From NCBI RefSeq assembly GCF_021864535.1, contig NZ_JAKJIC010000002.1:434001-498000 (forward strand): DNA of 64,000 nucleotides, read 5' to 3'. A program made the translations under genes and the position numbers. The first letter of the stretch is position 1. Every line of letters begins with the position of its first letter. Below the pieces are notes generated by a model that did not search any database, was not told where the DNA came from, and saw only the letters and a program-made list of their open reading frames with translations. This DNA comes from Oryzibacter oryziterrae (GTDB lineage Bacteria; Pseudomonadota; Alphaproteobacteria; Rhizobiales; Pleomorphomonadaceae). This document shows positions 53,027 through 62,648 of the stretch, one piece after another.

Positions 53027-53449
53027 GCGCGATCCTCGTTTCCCTAGGGTTGCCTGTCATGAAAAGCCCGTTTTGGAGGGCATACTCGCTGTCGTCCGAT
53101 GGTCCAGAGCGAATTTTACGCGAGGTGTTATGGCACAGGGCAAGGCCCAAGGCAGCCCCAGACCTTCACTGCGGTGCCATCTGAACTTCTGCATGTTTCT
53201 CTTGTTGGTGAGTCCATTGCAAAGTCAAATCGGACGGAAGGTGCATAGTTAATGATGTATTTATGTATTTAATAAAATTTTGAATCAAACTTGAATCTAT
53301 CAAGTGGCAATATATAGATTGTGATATTTCGTTTTGCTCCAAAAATAAGGTAATTGATGCGATGAGAAGAAACGTATTTTGGAAATTTACTGTGCTTTAA
53401 AAGGGTAGGTGCAACTTGCAGGCATCTTGATCAACTGGAGTTCGCCAGC
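53027..53449. other. Intergenic region, AT-rich in its right half
   Basis: No gene is supported in 423 bp. From about 53220 to 53400 it is strongly AT-rich, as are the regions before the alginate-lyase-like and acyltransferase/GT4 genes. It probably contains the promoters of the Nudix gene (left) and the beta-helix gene (right). Confidence 0.5.
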
Positions 53450-54886
53450 TTGTCCGCAACTGCTCGCAAGATCCCGCACTCTGCCGCCCTTCCGTCGCTG
53501 GTCATGGGGGCTGCCACTGTTGCCCTGTTCGCGTCGTTGAACGTGTCTTACGCGTCGACCTATTACGTGGATGCGACAAGCCGGTGTTCTCGGAACTGCG
53601 GGACGTCGGCGTCGCCGTTCCAGGAAATCTGGCAGGCCCAAAAGGTCGTCAAGGCGGGTGACACCATTTCTGTGGGGCCGGGCACCTATTACGACACCTA
53701 CGTCTACCGCATGAAGGGGACGGCGACTGCGCCGATCCGTTTCGTCGGCACTCCCGGTTCGGTGAAGACCAATCTGCGCGGCAAGATCGGTGCGGCCATC
53801 ATGGTCAACCAGTCTTCCTATATCTCGATCGAGAACTTTGACATCAGTTCGCCCGGTGACCGCAAGGACGCGGCGTCTGGCCGCCATGGCGTTGCCATCC
53901 AGTCCAGCTCTCACGTTACCGTAAACGGCAACGACATTCATGACTCCGGCTTGAACGGAGTGAGTGCCGTTTCGTCTGACTACGTTACTGTGACCGACAA
54001 CTACATTTATGGAAATGCCTATAACACTGGCTATATGTTCGCCAGCGGCATCAGCATCTATGGCTCGGTCGATGTTGATAACAACACCAAAGACTACAAG
54101 AACATCATTTCCGGCAATGTCGTCTACGGTAACTCAAACGTCGCGCAGTGCGCGACGGTCGGTGGATGCGCGAAACTGAGAACTGACACCGATGGTCATG
54201 GGATCATCATTGATGACAACCGTCATCAGCAAAACACCAAGGTGCCCTACAAGGGGCGGACCTTGATCACCAACAACTATGTCATCGGCAACGGTGGTCG
54301 CGGCATCTACACCTACAGCAGCCTCAACACGACCATTGTCAACAATACGGCGCTGTTCAACAATCAGGATCCCAACTCCGCCAACTGGAACCCTGGTGAA
54401 ATCGCCGCCGGCGACTCGGGCAACATCATCATTTCCAACAATGTGGTCTATTCGACCGGTGCCACGATGCCGAACGGCATGGGTGTCCGTCGCAGCTACG
54501 ACTTCGACTCGAATATCGCGCCGGTCCTTGCCAGCGGCAACATCGGGTACAATGCGCTCAGGTCTGCTGACTTGATGACCTATCGGCGTGATCCGCGCTC
54601 TGTCGTCACCTTCGATGCCACCAACAGCTTTGTGAACCCGTCATTCACCTCGCTGCCCTCAATTCCGACCTGGAACAAGTGGCTGAACACCTTGACCATC
54701 AATGTCAGCGTGAGCAGCACGTCCCGCGCGGTTCGCTTCGCAAAGACGAAGTTCATCGACAGCGACGAGGCCCGGTTCGACATGTTTGGCACCAATCGTC
54801 TGCCAAGCCCGAATGCAGGCGCGATGCAGGCGACGAGCGACTTCAAGAACCTGCTTCGCTTGAAGCCCCCCGCCGCCTGGAAGTGA
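53450..54886 (+). CDS. Secreted right-handed beta-helix protein
   Basis: A 478-residue exported protein. The start is TTG 53450, with TGGAG about 9 nt upstream; it gives a signal peptide with a hydrophobic core ending SLNVSYA (about residue 35). The mature part has a parallel beta-helix: an N-terminal cap TYYVDATSRCSRNCGTSASPF, then repeated turns such as SYISIENFDIS, SHVTVNGNDIHDSGLNGV, DYVTVTDNYIYGNAY and LNTTIVNNTALFNNQ. This fold occurs in polysaccharide lyases (PL6/PL1/DUF1565 type), epimerases and NosD-like proteins. The role in processing the neighbouring exopolysaccharide is plausible but not proven. It is followed by a strong terminator. Confidence 0.78.
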   Translation: MSATARKIPHSAALPSLVMGAATVALFASLNVSYASTYYVDATSRCSRNCGTSASPFQEIWQAQKVVKAGDTISVGPGTYYDTYVYRMKGTATAPIRFVGTPGSVKTNLRGKIGAAIMVNQSSYISIENFDISSPGDRKDAASGRHGVAIQSSSHVTVNGNDIHDSGLNGVSAVSSDYVTVTDNYIYGNAYNTGYMFASGISIYGSVDVDNNTKDYKNIISGNVVYGNSNVAQCATVGGCAKLRTDTDGHGIIIDDNRHQQNTKVPYKGRTLITNNYVIGNGGRGIYTYSSLNTTIVNNTALFNNQDPNSANWNPGEIAAGDSGNIIISNNVVYSTGATMPNGMGVRRSYDFDSNIAPVLASGNIGYNALRSADLMTYRRDPRSVVTFDATNSFVNPSFTSLPSIPTWNKWLNTLTINVSVSSTSRAVRFAKTKFIDSDEARFDMFGTNRLPSPNAGAMQATSDFKNLLRLKPPAAWK

Positions 54887-54891
54887 GATGG

Positions 54892-54917
54892 ATGAGGGCC
54901 TGTGTGGCCCTCATTTT
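54892..54917 (+). terminator. Rho-independent terminator of the beta-helix gene
   Basis: A perfect 9-bp stem, ATGAGGGCC with GGCCCTCAT, has a TGTGT loop and is followed by TTT. It lies 6 bp after the stop codon. Confidence 0.88.
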
Positions 54918-55095
54918 GCGAGAGCCGAGCGATCGGGCCGACGGCTTCGCGGTTGTCCGATCGCCTGCAAAGGCCGCGTGGCTCAGCTCGCACTGCGGTC
55001 GGTCTGCGCAACTGCCGACTGGTTGGTACCGGGGCCTGGCTTCGATCGACTGCCGACTGTGCTGGCCCGACAGCTGCTTCGCCTCCAAAAAGCAA

Positions 55096-55132
55096 AAATG
55101 CCGAGCGCTCTTCCATGAGGCGCTCGGCATTT
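55096..55132. terminator. Strong terminator, likely end of the exopolysaccharide cluster
   Basis: AAATGCCGAGCGC pairs perfectly with GCGCTCGGCATTT across an 11-nt loop. A-rich and T-rich flanks make it work in both directions. It lies downstream of the GT26 gene on the minus strand. Confidence 0.88.
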
Positions 55133-55338
55133 CTCATTCAGCTTCCATTGCGTTTGCAGCAAATGAGGCGGTCAGGGGCGGAGGATGAAGCCAATGGGCC
55201 GCCGGACACCCGCGTCGGCGGGTGCCATCTTGCCCCTTTCCGCCTCTCCGGATCTGTCGGTCTCTTCCGGGTGGGAGATTGCCTTACTCCGGGAGGACAC
55301 TGGACTGAACTCACCTTGCATACCCTATGGCGACGGCA

Positions 55339-56178
55339 TCATTTCTTGCCGCGAAAGATGGCCCATTGCTCGGCGATGACGGCGATCGTGAAGCGAGGCA
55401 CAAGAACGATATATCGCCGCCACAGTCGCCGCGGCTCCTTCAGCAGGCGATACAGCCATTCAAAGCCATAGTCGCGCATCCAACCAGGAGCCCGCTTGAT
55501 TGTACCGGCGTGGAAGTTGAATGCAGCGCCGATTCCGGAGAAGACACCCCGGCCGATCAACGGCCCCAGAGCCTCCATCAGGAACTCCTGCTTCGGGCTG
55601 GAGATTCCGATCCAGATGAAATCGGGGTCGGCCTGCCGAATGGTCTCGATGTCCGTGCCGATCAGCGCTTCGATGTCTGTGAGCGGCCCGGACGGAATCA
55701 TGGGGGGCGTGAGGGCGCCCGCGATCTTCAGACCAGGGTGCTGAGCGTTGAGGTTCTGCACCAGCTCCTCAACGATGCCCGGTCCGCCGCCATAGAAGAA
55801 ATGCGACTGGCCGGTCTTCACCGATGCCGCGCAAACGGCTTCGAGCAGGTCCGCGCCTGCCACACGTCCGATGGTGGACTTGAAGCCGCGCAGACGTCCG
55901 ATCCACACCAGCGGCATGCCGTCGGGCACAATCAGGGTCGCCGTCTCATGCAGGCTGGCATATTCGGGCTCGTCGATGGCGAGCATCAGGCTAGCCGCCT
56001 CGCGAACGAAAATCCGGCTCGGCTGCGGCAAGCGCGCCAAGCTGGTGAGTTGCTTGACGGCGGTTGGAAGGTCGATCGCATTGACCGGCACGCCGAGAAT
56101 GCGAAAGCGTGGGATACTCGCTCCGTCCGCAACCGGCGGATCATCGGTCGTGTCAAAGGGGGTAGCAATTCGGCGCAT
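55339..56178 (-). CDS. WecG/TagA/CpsF-family glycosyltransferase (GT26)
   Basis: A 279-residue glycosyltransferase of family GT26, which typically transfers ManNAc(A) or a related sugar to an undecaprenyl-linked intermediate. Family segments are FRILGVPVNAIDLPTAV, IVPDGMPLVWIGRL with the conserved catalytic-type Asp, FYGGGPGIVEELVQNL, and the C-terminal GAAFNFHAGTIKRAPGW with YGFEWLYRLLKEPRR. The usual Asn in the vtvN segment is replaced (IFVREAAS). The C-terminal helices would sit at the inner membrane. It lies 109 bp downstream of the GT4 gene and ends the cluster. Confidence 0.9.
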   Translation of the reverse strand: MRRIATPFDTTDDPPVADGASIPRFRILGVPVNAIDLPTAVKQLTSLARLPQPSRIFVREAASLMLAIDEPEYASLHETATLIVPDGMPLVWIGRLRGFKSTIGRVAGADLLEAVCAASVKTGQSHFFYGGGPGIVEELVQNLNAQHPGLKIAGALTPPMIPSGPLTDIEALIGTDIETIRQADPDFIWIGISSPKQEFLMEALGPLIGRGVFSGIGAAFNFHAGTIKRAPGWMRDYGFEWLYRLLKEPRRLWRRYIVLVPRFTIAVIAEQWAIFRGKK

Positions 56179-56287
56179 GTAATACTCTTTCAGATCATCA
56201 GGTCATCATCTTGCGCTGCCGGCGCTGTTTCAGCCGTCCGGCGTGTCAGTCTTGGTATGAAATGATTGGGTTGCTTTCGCCGCAGCA

Positions 56288-57379
56288 TCACGGCCGCGCG
56301 GCGTCGTCCATCATCTCCGCGTAAATGCCGAGCAACTTGGCTGCGATGGCTTCGGTGTCGAAATGCTCCCGCGCGAAATCGGCGGCCTTCTGCTTCATTG
56401 TGTTGAGGTGGTCGAGATCGCCGGCAAGTTTGACAATGGCGCGTTCGATCGACAGAGGGCTCCCCGGTTCCACGAACAGGCCTGTTTCGTCGTCGGCCAC
56501 GATCTCCTTGAGTGACGCGATGCTGGTGACTATGGGCACGACCCCGTGTGACATGGCCTCGACGACAGCCATCGGCATGCCCTCGCCGCGCAGCGAGGGC
56601 AGCACAAGCACGTCGAACGACCCGAGGCGCTCCAGCAAAGCCGCACGTTCGATGATGCCCGTGAAGCGAATGTTCGGCTTGCTCTCGATCAGCGGCGCAA
56701 AGGGGCCGGCACCGAAGACGGTCAGTTCGGCGACGTCAGCCGGAATGTTGTCGAAGGCCGCAACCAGGGGCACGATGCCCTTTTCCTCGGCCAGCCTGCC
56801 ACAGAACAGCACCTTGAGCGGCCTTCCATCCGCCGGGCGGATGACAAGGCTGCGAGGCTGCTCGATCCCATTGTAGAGATAGTCGAGCCCCGCGCTCGGG
56901 ACCCCGTAGAGACGTGTGAAATTCTCGCGCTCGGTCGCGCTCAGCAGCACCGTGCGATCCGAGAGTCTGGACAGCAGCCGAATGAGTTGAGCCAGGCCGG
57001 TGGGGGCGCTTTCTTCGAGATAGCGTCCGCCATGAAGATGCAGCAGAACCCGCCGGCGCGTTATCCACGCCAGCACGATGCCCACGGAGTCGCGGAGCAA
57101 AGACTTGACGTTCAGCGCCGTGTTGTAGTGGACGATCTTCTCGCGGCAGGCGACCAGGCGACCGAAGCTGCGGAAGATGTCTCCGAGCCTCGCCAACGCG
57201 CCTCTCGTGTCGCCATCGATTCGGCCCATCCGGACATGGGAGAAGGCCACCCTCCCGCGTAGCGCCGTCTCAAGCGCTTTGATGACGGAGGCAATTCCGC
57301 TCACATTCTGCGCGACCTCAAGGGATGGCCCCACGATCACGACTGGCAAAGGCTGACCGGAATTACCCCACTTTGACAT
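56288..57379 (-). CDS. Glycosyltransferase family 4 protein
   Basis: A 363-residue GT-B fold glycosyltransferase. The N-terminal half binds the acceptor (VSGIASVIKALETALR, LLHLHGGRYLEES). The C-terminal GT4 domain has PLKVLFCGRLAEEKGI and the nucleotide-sugar site LPSLRGEGMPMAVVEAMSHGVVPIV, including the E-x7-E signature. It probably adds one sugar of the exopolysaccharide repeat unit on the cytosolic side. A 543-bp gap without genes separates it from the acyltransferase upstream, so it may have its own promoter. Confidence 0.92.
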   Translation of the reverse strand: MSKWGNSGQPLPVVIVGPSLEVAQNVSGIASVIKALETALRGRVAFSHVRMGRIDGDTRGALARLGDIFRSFGRLVACREKIVHYNTALNVKSLLRDSVGIVLAWITRRRVLLHLHGGRYLEESAPTGLAQLIRLLSRLSDRTVLLSATERENFTRLYGVPSAGLDYLYNGIEQPRSLVIRPADGRPLKVLFCGRLAEEKGIVPLVAAFDNIPADVAELTVFGAGPFAPLIESKPNIRFTGIIERAALLERLGSFDVLVLPSLRGEGMPMAVVEAMSHGVVPIVTSIASLKEIVADDETGLFVEPGSPLSIERAIVKLAGDLDHLNTMKQKAADFAREHFDTEAIAAKLLGIYAEMMDDAARP

Positions 57380-57922
57380 AAGTTCAACTTTCCTTCGATA
57401 AATTCACATCATGCAAGCGATCGCCGCGGATTGGGCAAACCAAAGGCCACCTTGAACCGTTGGCTCAAGATCTTGACAACGGAATATATTCACGCTCAAC
57501 GAAACTCAGGTATTCCTACAACCGGTCAATGGCGGTCTAGTGACAGTGCCAAATTGACGTGTTGGACCAATCCAGGGCGGGGGTCTGCGGTTAATCACTC
57601 GATCTCCCCATAAATTACCAACCAAAGCCTAGCAGCGCCAAACAGATATTACAACCATGAAGGGATTATAATCATGAAAATTATTCTCGTTAATTGCAGT
57701 TGTCACGCCACTTTCGTAGGCATTCAGCCCTGATGCAGAGGCACGGTTGAGGATAGTAACAAGTCAGTTTGCCTGCTTCTTGTGCATATCTGGTCTCAAC
57801 CAGATGTCGAGCGTCCGCCAGTTCGATCCTGCTGAAACAGCTGGATCGAGTTGCCGCTGGCAAGGCTGTCGAGGGGGGCATCTCTCGTTCGATCAGGCAA
57901 GGCCATCTGATCGAAGATTGCG
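57380..57922. other. Intergenic region before the GT4 gene
   Basis: 543 bp with no supported gene. The part from about 57450 to 57700 is comparatively AT-rich. A diverged copy of the double-hairpin repeat occupies about 57822-57925. The promoter of the GT4-GT26 pair may lie here. Confidence 0.45.
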
Positions 57923-57925
57923 CTA
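57822..57925. repeat. Diverged copy (E) of the double-hairpin repeat
   Basis: Hairpin 1 pairs TCGATCCTGCTG with CAGCTGGATCGA (one mismatch) around AAA. Hairpin 2 pairs TTCGATCAG with CTGATCGAA, followed by GATTGCGCTAG where other copies have GAAATCGCTCT. The primary sequence is diverged but the layout is the same. The stop codon of the acyltransferase gene lies in its right end. Confidence 0.5.
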
Positions 57926-58456
57926 GAGCTGAAGGTATGGCTTCCAGCTGTCGTCCAGCGCATCCTTCACGCGTTTCTCATAATCATCGGCGGAAAGCAT
58001 CTCGCTTTCGCTCTTCCAATGTGAAACTCTACTCATAAATTCGTCATATGATGTAATATACTTAGCAGGGTTCCCTGCAACTACGCAATTGTCTGGTATT
58101 GACTTCGTCACAACGGAACCGGCGCCAACGACAACGTTGTTTCCGATCCTCACTCCCGGCATGAGGATGGTCTGCGTTCCGACAAATACGTTATTTCCGA
58201 TGGAAATTCTCTTGTAAAGGTAGCGACGCCCCTTTGTATCCTTTATCAACCAGCCAGAACCATCGTGATTTACAAACACGACTTCGCTGGAGATGGTAAC
58301 ATTGTTCCCGATGTCAATCAGAAACGGTTCACTTCCGAAGTTCTTCGTAAGGATGCGGCATCCACTGCCTATCTTTACACCGGATTTCCTGGCAATTGTT
58401 TCGCCTGACAAGAAGATCCTTTGAAGCTTGTTGAAAATTTGGCGCAAGCGAAGCAT
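57923..58456 (-). CDS. Hexapeptide-repeat acyltransferase
   Basis: A 177-residue left-handed beta-helix acyltransferase of the CysE/LacA/NodL type, which acetylates sugars. The hexapeptide repeats are visible (SGVKIGSGCRI, ISIGNNVFVGTQTILMPGVRIGNNVVVGAGSVVTKSIP), followed by the family cap DNCVVAGNPAKYI. The catalytic-type histidine lies in VFVNHDG. It probably decorates the exopolysaccharide with O-acetyl groups. ATG 58456 has AGGGGA about 5 nt upstream. Its stop codon lies in repeat copy E. Confidence 0.92.
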   Translation of the reverse strand: MLRLRQIFNKLQRIFLSGETIARKSGVKIGSGCRILTKNFGSEPFLIDIGNNVTISSEVVFVNHDGSGWLIKDTKGRRYLYKRISIGNNVFVGTQTILMPGVRIGNNVVVGAGSVVTKSIPDNCVVAGNPAKYITSYDEFMSRVSHWKSESEMLSADDYEKRVKDALDDSWKPYLQL

Positions 58457-58563
58457 TTTTTCCCCTTGTTTAGGTGTTTCAGGCGGTCACTGTCGGTTCT
58501 AGACGATTTGTGTTGTTCAGCAGGGCGTCGACGGAGTTGAAGTGCTGAGCACGGGGCCAGCCC

Positions 58564-59865
58564 TCATGGCAGGATGCGCCAGACAAACCCCATGTATGCC
58601 ACCGACGCCAGAAGGGAGGCGCCCGCGTAAAGGGAGAGTGCCATGGTGGCGTCATGCATCATGCCGCCGGCGATCAAGGCGCCAATCCTGGCCGCTGCGC
58701 TGACGATCTCCATGATGAGCTGTTCCTTTTGCCGTCCGACCACCACCGTTACCGCAGCGGAAGGGACCGCAGCATTCTGAAAAGCCCAGCCCACAGCGAG
58801 GATGGCTATGTAGGTTCCGGCCGTTCCCCATTGCGGTCCGAACACCCAAACGAACAGCGTCTCGCCAAAGGCAAACAGAAAGGCCGTGATCAACAGGCAG
58901 GCGACAAGCAAGGCCAGGGATGCCTTGAACGTGATCGGACGCAGGGACTGACCGTTGTTCTTCAGTGTTGCCATACGCTGGAAGAGGACGCTGCGGATAT
59001 TCTCGATCAGAACGACATTCGGCAGAACAAGCAGGCGATAAGACATCCAGAACCAGCCTGCCTCGGTCGGACCAAACAAGTAGGTCAGGAGATAGGTAGG
59101 AATATTGGTAGCCACTCCGCTCACAAACGTTTGGGGCGCTCCGTAGCGGGGTAGGGTAGGGTGCCGGGCCGCAGCACTCCACAACAGGCCCACGTGCGGC
59201 AGCTGCCGCACCGCTGCCATCAAGTCATGTCGGAGCGGGATCATCACGATCAGCAGCGCTAGCGCTGTCGCCAACCACTGGCCGGCCACCAGCCCCCAAG
59301 CTGCGAACCCGGCCAACGCAAGCGAGATTTGGAACACGGCCATGCCGGCTGACTTTGCCACCTGAAATGCCGCCAATGAAAGGTAGATCCGCCGCCGCAA
59401 CCCAAGAAACTGGAGCGGGTTGAACAAGGCAGCGACCAGGATCGAGGGAGCGCCGAAGGCCAGCAGCAATGAGCCAAAGCCTTCCGGCATCCGCGACGAT
59501 TCGCTGATGGCGGCAACGAAGAAACCGACCGCCGCAAGGACAGACGTCACAATGGCCAGCGCGAAGCAGACACCGACGATCGAGATCGCTCCGGACTCCT
59601 CTTTCTCAAGGGAGACCGCCTGTTCGTATTTCAGGGTCGCGACCATGCTGATGATCGTCACAATCGCCGAAAAACTGCCGAACAAGCCGTAGTCAGCCGG
59701 CGTATACAGCCGCGTCAGAATCGGTGAGATCAAGACGGCGAGGGCCTGCGCAATTGCAGATCCCAATGACAGTGTGAAAATGTCTTCGAACAACGCGACC
59801 GAGCGGAGTCTCTTTAGCAAATGGTGTCTCCATGGAGTTGGGCGGCTTGGCTCAACTGATGCCAC
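58564..59865 (-). CDS. Polysaccharide flippase (Wzx/MATE-like)
   Basis: A 433-residue inner-membrane protein with 12 or more helices of the MOP superfamily flippases, which move undecaprenyl-linked repeat units across the membrane. The N-terminus has the typical ALAVLISPILTRLYTPADYGLFG segment of RfbX/Wzx proteins. It starts at GTG 59865 behind AGG. It sits inside the exopolysaccharide cluster between GT2 and the acyltransferase, which supports a Wzx/Wzy-type pathway. Confidence 0.92.
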   Translation of the reverse strand: MASVEPSRPTPWRHHLLKRLRSVALFEDIFTLSLGSAIAQALAVLISPILTRLYTPADYGLFGSFSAIVTIISMVATLKYEQAVSLEKEESGAISIVGVCFALAIVTSVLAAVGFFVAAISESSRMPEGFGSLLLAFGAPSILVAALFNPLQFLGLRRRIYLSLAAFQVAKSAGMAVFQISLALAGFAAWGLVAGQWLATALALLIVMIPLRHDLMAAVRQLPHVGLLWSAAARHPTLPRYGAPQTFVSGVATNIPTYLLTYLFGPTEAGWFWMSYRLLVLPNVVLIENIRSVLFQRMATLKNNGQSLRPITFKASLALLVACLLITAFLFAFGETLFVWVFGPQWGTAGTYIAILAVGWAFQNAAVPSAAVTVVVGRQKEQLIMEIVSAAARIGALIAGGMMHDATMALSLYAGASLLASVAYMGFVWRILP

Positions 59866-59961
59866 TAACCTGCTGTCGGGCCTGGCGCGGCACCGCCGCT
59901 CTCTGCAATGACTTAGCGATTTTGTCTAGTATTGAGAGGTCAACGCTGCGCGCGCTTTATG

Positions 59962-60954
59962 TCAGTCGGTAGGCGTTTTGCGTTTTGCGGGTGCATTGAT
60001 CTCAAGCCGCGATACACTGATCTTGCGGACCAATGCTTTCACTCTCGCAACCGTGTTGGGCCCACAGAGCCCCAGCAAAAAGATCCCCAGAAAGGCCGGC
60101 GCCGGTCTTTGTATCCTTGCATATTCATAGACAAACTTGCTGGCTCGACGTCTCTCGCCGAGAGAGAGCAGGATATACAAAAGCCGAAAGGCATATTCCC
60201 TTAGGATCAGAGGGGCATGAATCGCCATTTGGGCTCCATGCTGAGCCACGACTTGGGCCAGCTCGCTGGCACGGTCATTCTGCGTGACAACATTTCGACG
60301 CGCGGAGTCGGTGTTGATCATCTTGACAAGCTGGTCGCCAGCGTCCTGATGATAGAGCCTGATGACATCATCGAAAACCCAGCTCGAGAAGAGCTTGTTG
60401 AACTCGACCCAATAGAACTCTTCCCAGCCGAAGCTGTCCGGGTACCGCAGGCGATCAAAGGTTTCTCGGCGGCATACAGTGCTCGAGTCCCGCATCTTGC
60501 CAAAGTTGGCATTGAGATGGCCCAGGTAGGCCGCGTAGTCCCTTTGCCCGAGCGGCGTGTTGACGGTGGGGCTGACCACGCCCGCATCCGTCACACAGCG
60601 GAAGAACAGTGCGTCAATCTCCGCAGGAACTTGGGCCAGGCGCGTTCGAATGGTCGCAATGGCATCTGGGGTGAGTTCGTCGTCACTGTCGAGCGGCAGA
60701 ACCCAGGGCGCCCTGGCTGCGGCCACTCCGGTGTTGCGGGCCGGGCCAACGCCCCTGTTCTTGTCATGGCGCAGGACGACAACCCGTTCGTCGTCAAAGC
60801 TTTCCGCCACTTCCACGGTTTTGTCGCGTGAGCCGTCATCGACCACGATGACTTCGAAGTCACCATCCGACTGGCTGAGGCAGCTGCCAATTGCTCTGCC
60901 GATGACCCGTTCCCTGTTGTAGGCCGGTATGACAATGGTGATGAATGGCCGCAT
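59962..60954 (-). CDS. Glycosyltransferase family 2 protein
   Basis: A 330-residue GT-A fold glycosyltransferase. The N-terminus ITIVIPAYNRERVIGRAI and VIVVDDGSRDKT bind the nucleotide; LPLDSDDELTP supplies the DxD metal motif. The C-terminal 80 residues are basic and helical. It adds a sugar of the repeat unit on the cytosolic face. It lies 187 bp downstream of the polymerase gene and 96 bp before the flippase gene. Confidence 0.93.
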   Translation of the reverse strand: MRPFITIVIPAYNRERVIGRAIGSCLSQSDGDFEVIVVDDGSRDKTVEVAESFDDERVVVLRHDKNRGVGPARNTGVAAARAPWVLPLDSDDELTPDAIATIRTRLAQVPAEIDALFFRCVTDAGVVSPTVNTPLGQRDYAAYLGHLNANFGKMRDSSTVCRRETFDRLRYPDSFGWEEFYWVEFNKLFSSWVFDDVIRLYHQDAGDQLVKMINTDSARRNVVTQNDRASELAQVVAQHGAQMAIHAPLILREYAFRLLYILLSLGERRRASKFVYEYARIQRPAPAFLGIFLLGLCGPNTVARVKALVRKISVSRLEINAPAKRKTPTD

Positions 60955-61141
60955 GCCACAAACTCCTGCACCGATACGCAGCTTGACAATGATCTATCCG
61001 GTCTTCCTTGCCGGGTTACTGGTCCGCTTTATGTCCCTCTACCGACCGAACGACATTGTCCCCCCAATGTCTTTTGCCGTGCGACACGTCTTTCTGCTTT
61101 CGAGCGTCTCGTGCCTGTCGGCATTCGGGGCAAAGCTGCGT

Positions 61142-62446
61142 TCAAACTGCAGTGGCCGGTGAACCAGCCACCGGGACGGTCTGCTGTCCGCCCCGTTGCC
61201 CTGGCCTGCGCCTCCTCGCCAGCCTCACAATCTCTGGAATACAGAGCGTGAAGACGACCGTTGTAATGAAGCCTGGATTCTTGGTGCCGAGATTGTTGTT
61301 TGTCGATGCCAGCAACACCCAGCTTGCCACCGTGACATAGATGGTAAGGTTTGTTCCCCAGCTGAGGAATACGAAGAACCCGATCAGTCCAAGCAGGTAC
61401 ACGAACGAATAGATGATGCCGAAATAGATGATGAACAGGACAACAGGCGATTCAATGATTCTGATCTTCAGGATCGATTTCGATACCTCCACGACGTCCA
61501 TGTAGTTCGATCCGTAGAGGAACTCGCTGTCTGTCATGTACCGGAAAATGCCATAGACGTTGATTCTCGCGAGCGTGCTGTCATCGTTGAACCCGCTCAG
61601 CAGACGGTCGAAGGCGCCCAGCGAGAACAGAACGATGATCATCGCCGACAAGGCAGCCACCGGCATGATCGTGAAGAAAACCGCGCTGCTGCCGTTGAGG
61701 GTCGCATTGGCACGGCCCCTGAAAACGGCGAGGTAGTAGAAGATCCCTGCAACCGGTAGCGACACGAGCGTTGCCATGCGGGCCTGTGAAAAGACGATGC
61801 CGACAAGACACGTGCCGAGCATGAGGGTACGCACCCAAAATGAACGCTTGATCGACATCAGGCCGGGAAGCGCCGCCACGGTCAACTGACCGGTGAGAAG
61901 GGGGTGACCGAATAGCCCCTCCGGTCGGAACATTGCTTCATCCGGCGGATAGGGAAACAATCTGGTCTTTGTCAGAAACTCGTAGGTCACGACCAGCGCA
62001 TTCAGCACGACCAGATAGTGCAAGGCCATGGCCGCAGAGTCGCGCTGGCTTTGGTTCATGCGCTGAATGACAAAGACGCCTGCCGGTGCGATCAACACGG
62101 TGTCGAGGAGATAGCTGTAGAGCCCGCTCGATTTTGCCGCGCTCGCCACCAGGCACAGTGCGACGGACCCGATCATGAGCAGGGAACCAAGCGTTGCTGA
62201 CCGACGATAGAGATCCTGGACCACGGGGACAAAAAAGATGCCGATGGCGCAAGACAGATAGATGATCCAGCTGCCGGGGTGAATCTTTTCGAGCTGAGAA
62301 CCGCCGTCGGCATTATAGTGAATGAACAGGTCGAGCGTAAAACTCGAGATGCCGTCACGTGTGAGGCACCCAAGAACAAACAGAAAGAACATCAAATTGC
62401 GCATCGATTGTTCAACTTCATTGGGCCGGTCTGTCTGAAACGACAC
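61142..62446 (-). CDS. VpsF-like polysaccharide polymerase (Wzy/O-antigen ligase type)
   Basis: A 434-residue inner-membrane protein with about ten or more helices and a large periplasmic loop after about residue 150 (TRLFPYPPDEAMFRPEGLFGHPLLTG). The motif RPEGLFGHPL..G resembles the RxxGxxxHP...a segment of O-antigen ligase/polymerase proteins, and the N-terminus with KIHPGSWIIYL recalls the VpsF group. It probably polymerises repeat units in the periplasm. The C-terminus is basic and ends on the cytosolic side. Confidence 0.8.
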   Translation of the reverse strand: MSFQTDRPNEVEQSMRNLMFFLFVLGCLTRDGISSFTLDLFIHYNADGGSQLEKIHPGSWIIYLSCAIGIFFVPVVQDLYRRSATLGSLLMIGSVALCLVASAAKSSGLYSYLLDTVLIAPAGVFVIQRMNQSQRDSAAMALHYLVVLNALVVTYEFLTKTRLFPYPPDEAMFRPEGLFGHPLLTGQLTVAALPGLMSIKRSFWVRTLMLGTCLVGIVFSQARMATLVSLPVAGIFYYLAVFRGRANATLNGSSAVFFTIMPVAALSAMIIVLFSLGAFDRLLSGFNDDSTLARINVYGIFRYMTDSEFLYGSNYMDVVEVSKSILKIRIIESPVVLFIIYFGIIYSFVYLLGLIGFFVFLSWGTNLTIYVTVASWVLLASTNNNLGTKNPGFITTVVFTLCIPEIVRLARRRRPGQRGGQQTVPVAGSPATAV

Positions 62447-62648
62447 GCCTGCCTTTATCTGTTCTCACCCGTCGCGTACCGCGGGAGTGGCTTTCATGGG
62501 GACCTGCCCGAAAGGCTCGGCCCCGCGGTATGCTGTGGCCACACTGGTCAGCCATGAAAGCCGTGACGCCGACGCTGTCCCAAGCACCTGTTATGCGGTT
62601 TGTCGCCCGCATCGCACGCCGCCGCCACGCTTGCGGCATTTGCACGGC

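Larger units (their letters stand above)
54887..55338. other. Intergenic region between the beta-helix and GT26 genes
   Basis: No gene is supported. It contains two terminators, the one for the beta-helix gene (54892-54917) and a second strong one at 55096-55132 that would stop the exopolysaccharide transcript from the right. Confidence 0.5.

Noticed and set aside
55096-55132. Another member of the double-hairpin repeat family
   Set aside because: It is a single simple stem with A/T-rich flanks, typical of a terminator, and shares no sequence with the repeat families.
57431-57613. A 60-codon plus-strand frame in the 543-bp gap before the GT4 gene
   Set aside because: No ribosome-binding site, no family resemblance and no supporting context; treated as non-coding.
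57690-57881. A 63-codon minus-strand frame overlapping the diverged repeat
   Set aside because: It runs through the repeat hairpin and shows no coding features.
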